A stretch of 59,646 nt of DNA from Streptomyces otsuchiensis (GTDB lineage Bacteria; Actinomycetota; Actinomycetes; Streptomycetales; Streptomycetaceae): the NCBI RefSeq assembly GCF_004305975.1, contig NZ_BHZI01000002.1, forward strand, positions 1 through 59,646, in the 5' to 3' direction. Shown here piece by piece: positions 59,634 through 59,646 of the stretch. Every line of letters starts with the position of its first letter. Position 1 is the first letter of the stretch. A model generated the notes under the pieces. It was not told the origin of the DNA, made no database searches, and saw only the letters and a list, made by a program, of their open reading frames with translations. Made by a program: the position numbers and the translations under genes.

Positions 59634-59646
59634 GGGTGGTTCCTTC

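Overview
The window reads as a chromosomal stretch from Streptomyces or a close relative. GC is very high with strong third-position bias, GTG and TTG starts are common, many neighbours overlap by 4 bp (ATGA/GTGA), rare TTA codons sit in regulatory or secondary-metabolism genes, and a complete gamma-butyrolactone signalling set (AfsA homologue plus receptors) is present. All calls come from reading the sequence; no database search was run.

Layout. (1) 84-14805 is mostly housekeeping: an acyl-CoA catabolism operon (CaiB, acyl-CoA dehydrogenase, thiolase), an aminotransferase, a membrane hydroxylase and YhhN protein, a siderophore-interacting reductase behind a perfect iron box, endonuclease V with glyA behind a ZTP riboswitch, dodecin, two PH-domain membrane proteins and a TetR regulator. 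(2) 14894-15931 is a tRNA-Leu(GAG) followed by what looks like a decayed integrase, i.e. an old integration scar at the left edge of the accessory region. (3) 15932-20532 is the gamma-butyrolactone module: two receptor-type TetR proteins flank AfsA and two reductases, with ARE-like palindromes. (4) 20638-44727 is a biosynthetic cluster. A tightly coupled leftward operon encodes FabG, flavin reductase, thioesterase, a half-size ketosynthase-like protein, ketosynthase, a tandem ACP, a FabV-type enoyl reductase and an AMP-ligase. Next to it are a GriI/GriH-like pair for 3-amino-4-hydroxybenzoate (3,4-AHBA). A rightward set encodes an aromatic FAD monooxygenase, an arylamine N-acetyltransferase-type amide synthase, two KAS III enzymes, an ACP and 2-isopropylmalate synthase, then a two-subunit MaoC dehydratase and a phosphopantetheinyl transferase. 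Regulators, an MFS exporter, a glutamine-dependent asparagine synthetase-like amidotransferase and a luciferase-like monooxygenase complete it. (5) 45005-48767 is mixed: FrnE-like protein, YciO, a YrhK-like membrane protein and an ArsR/AHSA1 pair. (6) 49099-53390 is a four-gene rightward set: MfnB (furan phosphate synthase), aldehyde dehydrogenase, zinc alcohol dehydrogenase and a carboxyl-type methyltransferase. (7) 54566-59633 begins another secondary-metabolism locus: an STAND/LuxR regulator coupled to a second phosphopantetheinyl transferase, convergent with a KAS III-like protein that lacks the usual histidine and an SRPBCC protein; it runs off the window edge.

How the genes could work together (inference). 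Aspartate semialdehyde and a C3 phosphate would give 3,4-AHBA. The AMP-ligase would load it, or another acid, on an ACP; the discrete ketosynthases with KR, two-subunit DH and FabV would build acyl chains; the KAS III/ACP/LeuA set suggests a second, branched starter; and the NAT-like enzyme could join an acyl chain to the aromatic amine, as proposed for manumycin-type compounds. The C5N genes of that family are absent here, and an AsnB-like amidotransferase is present instead, so the product may be a carboxamide relative or something new. The butyrolactone receptors probably control it, since an ARE-like site also lies upstream of the cluster's LuxR-type regulator.
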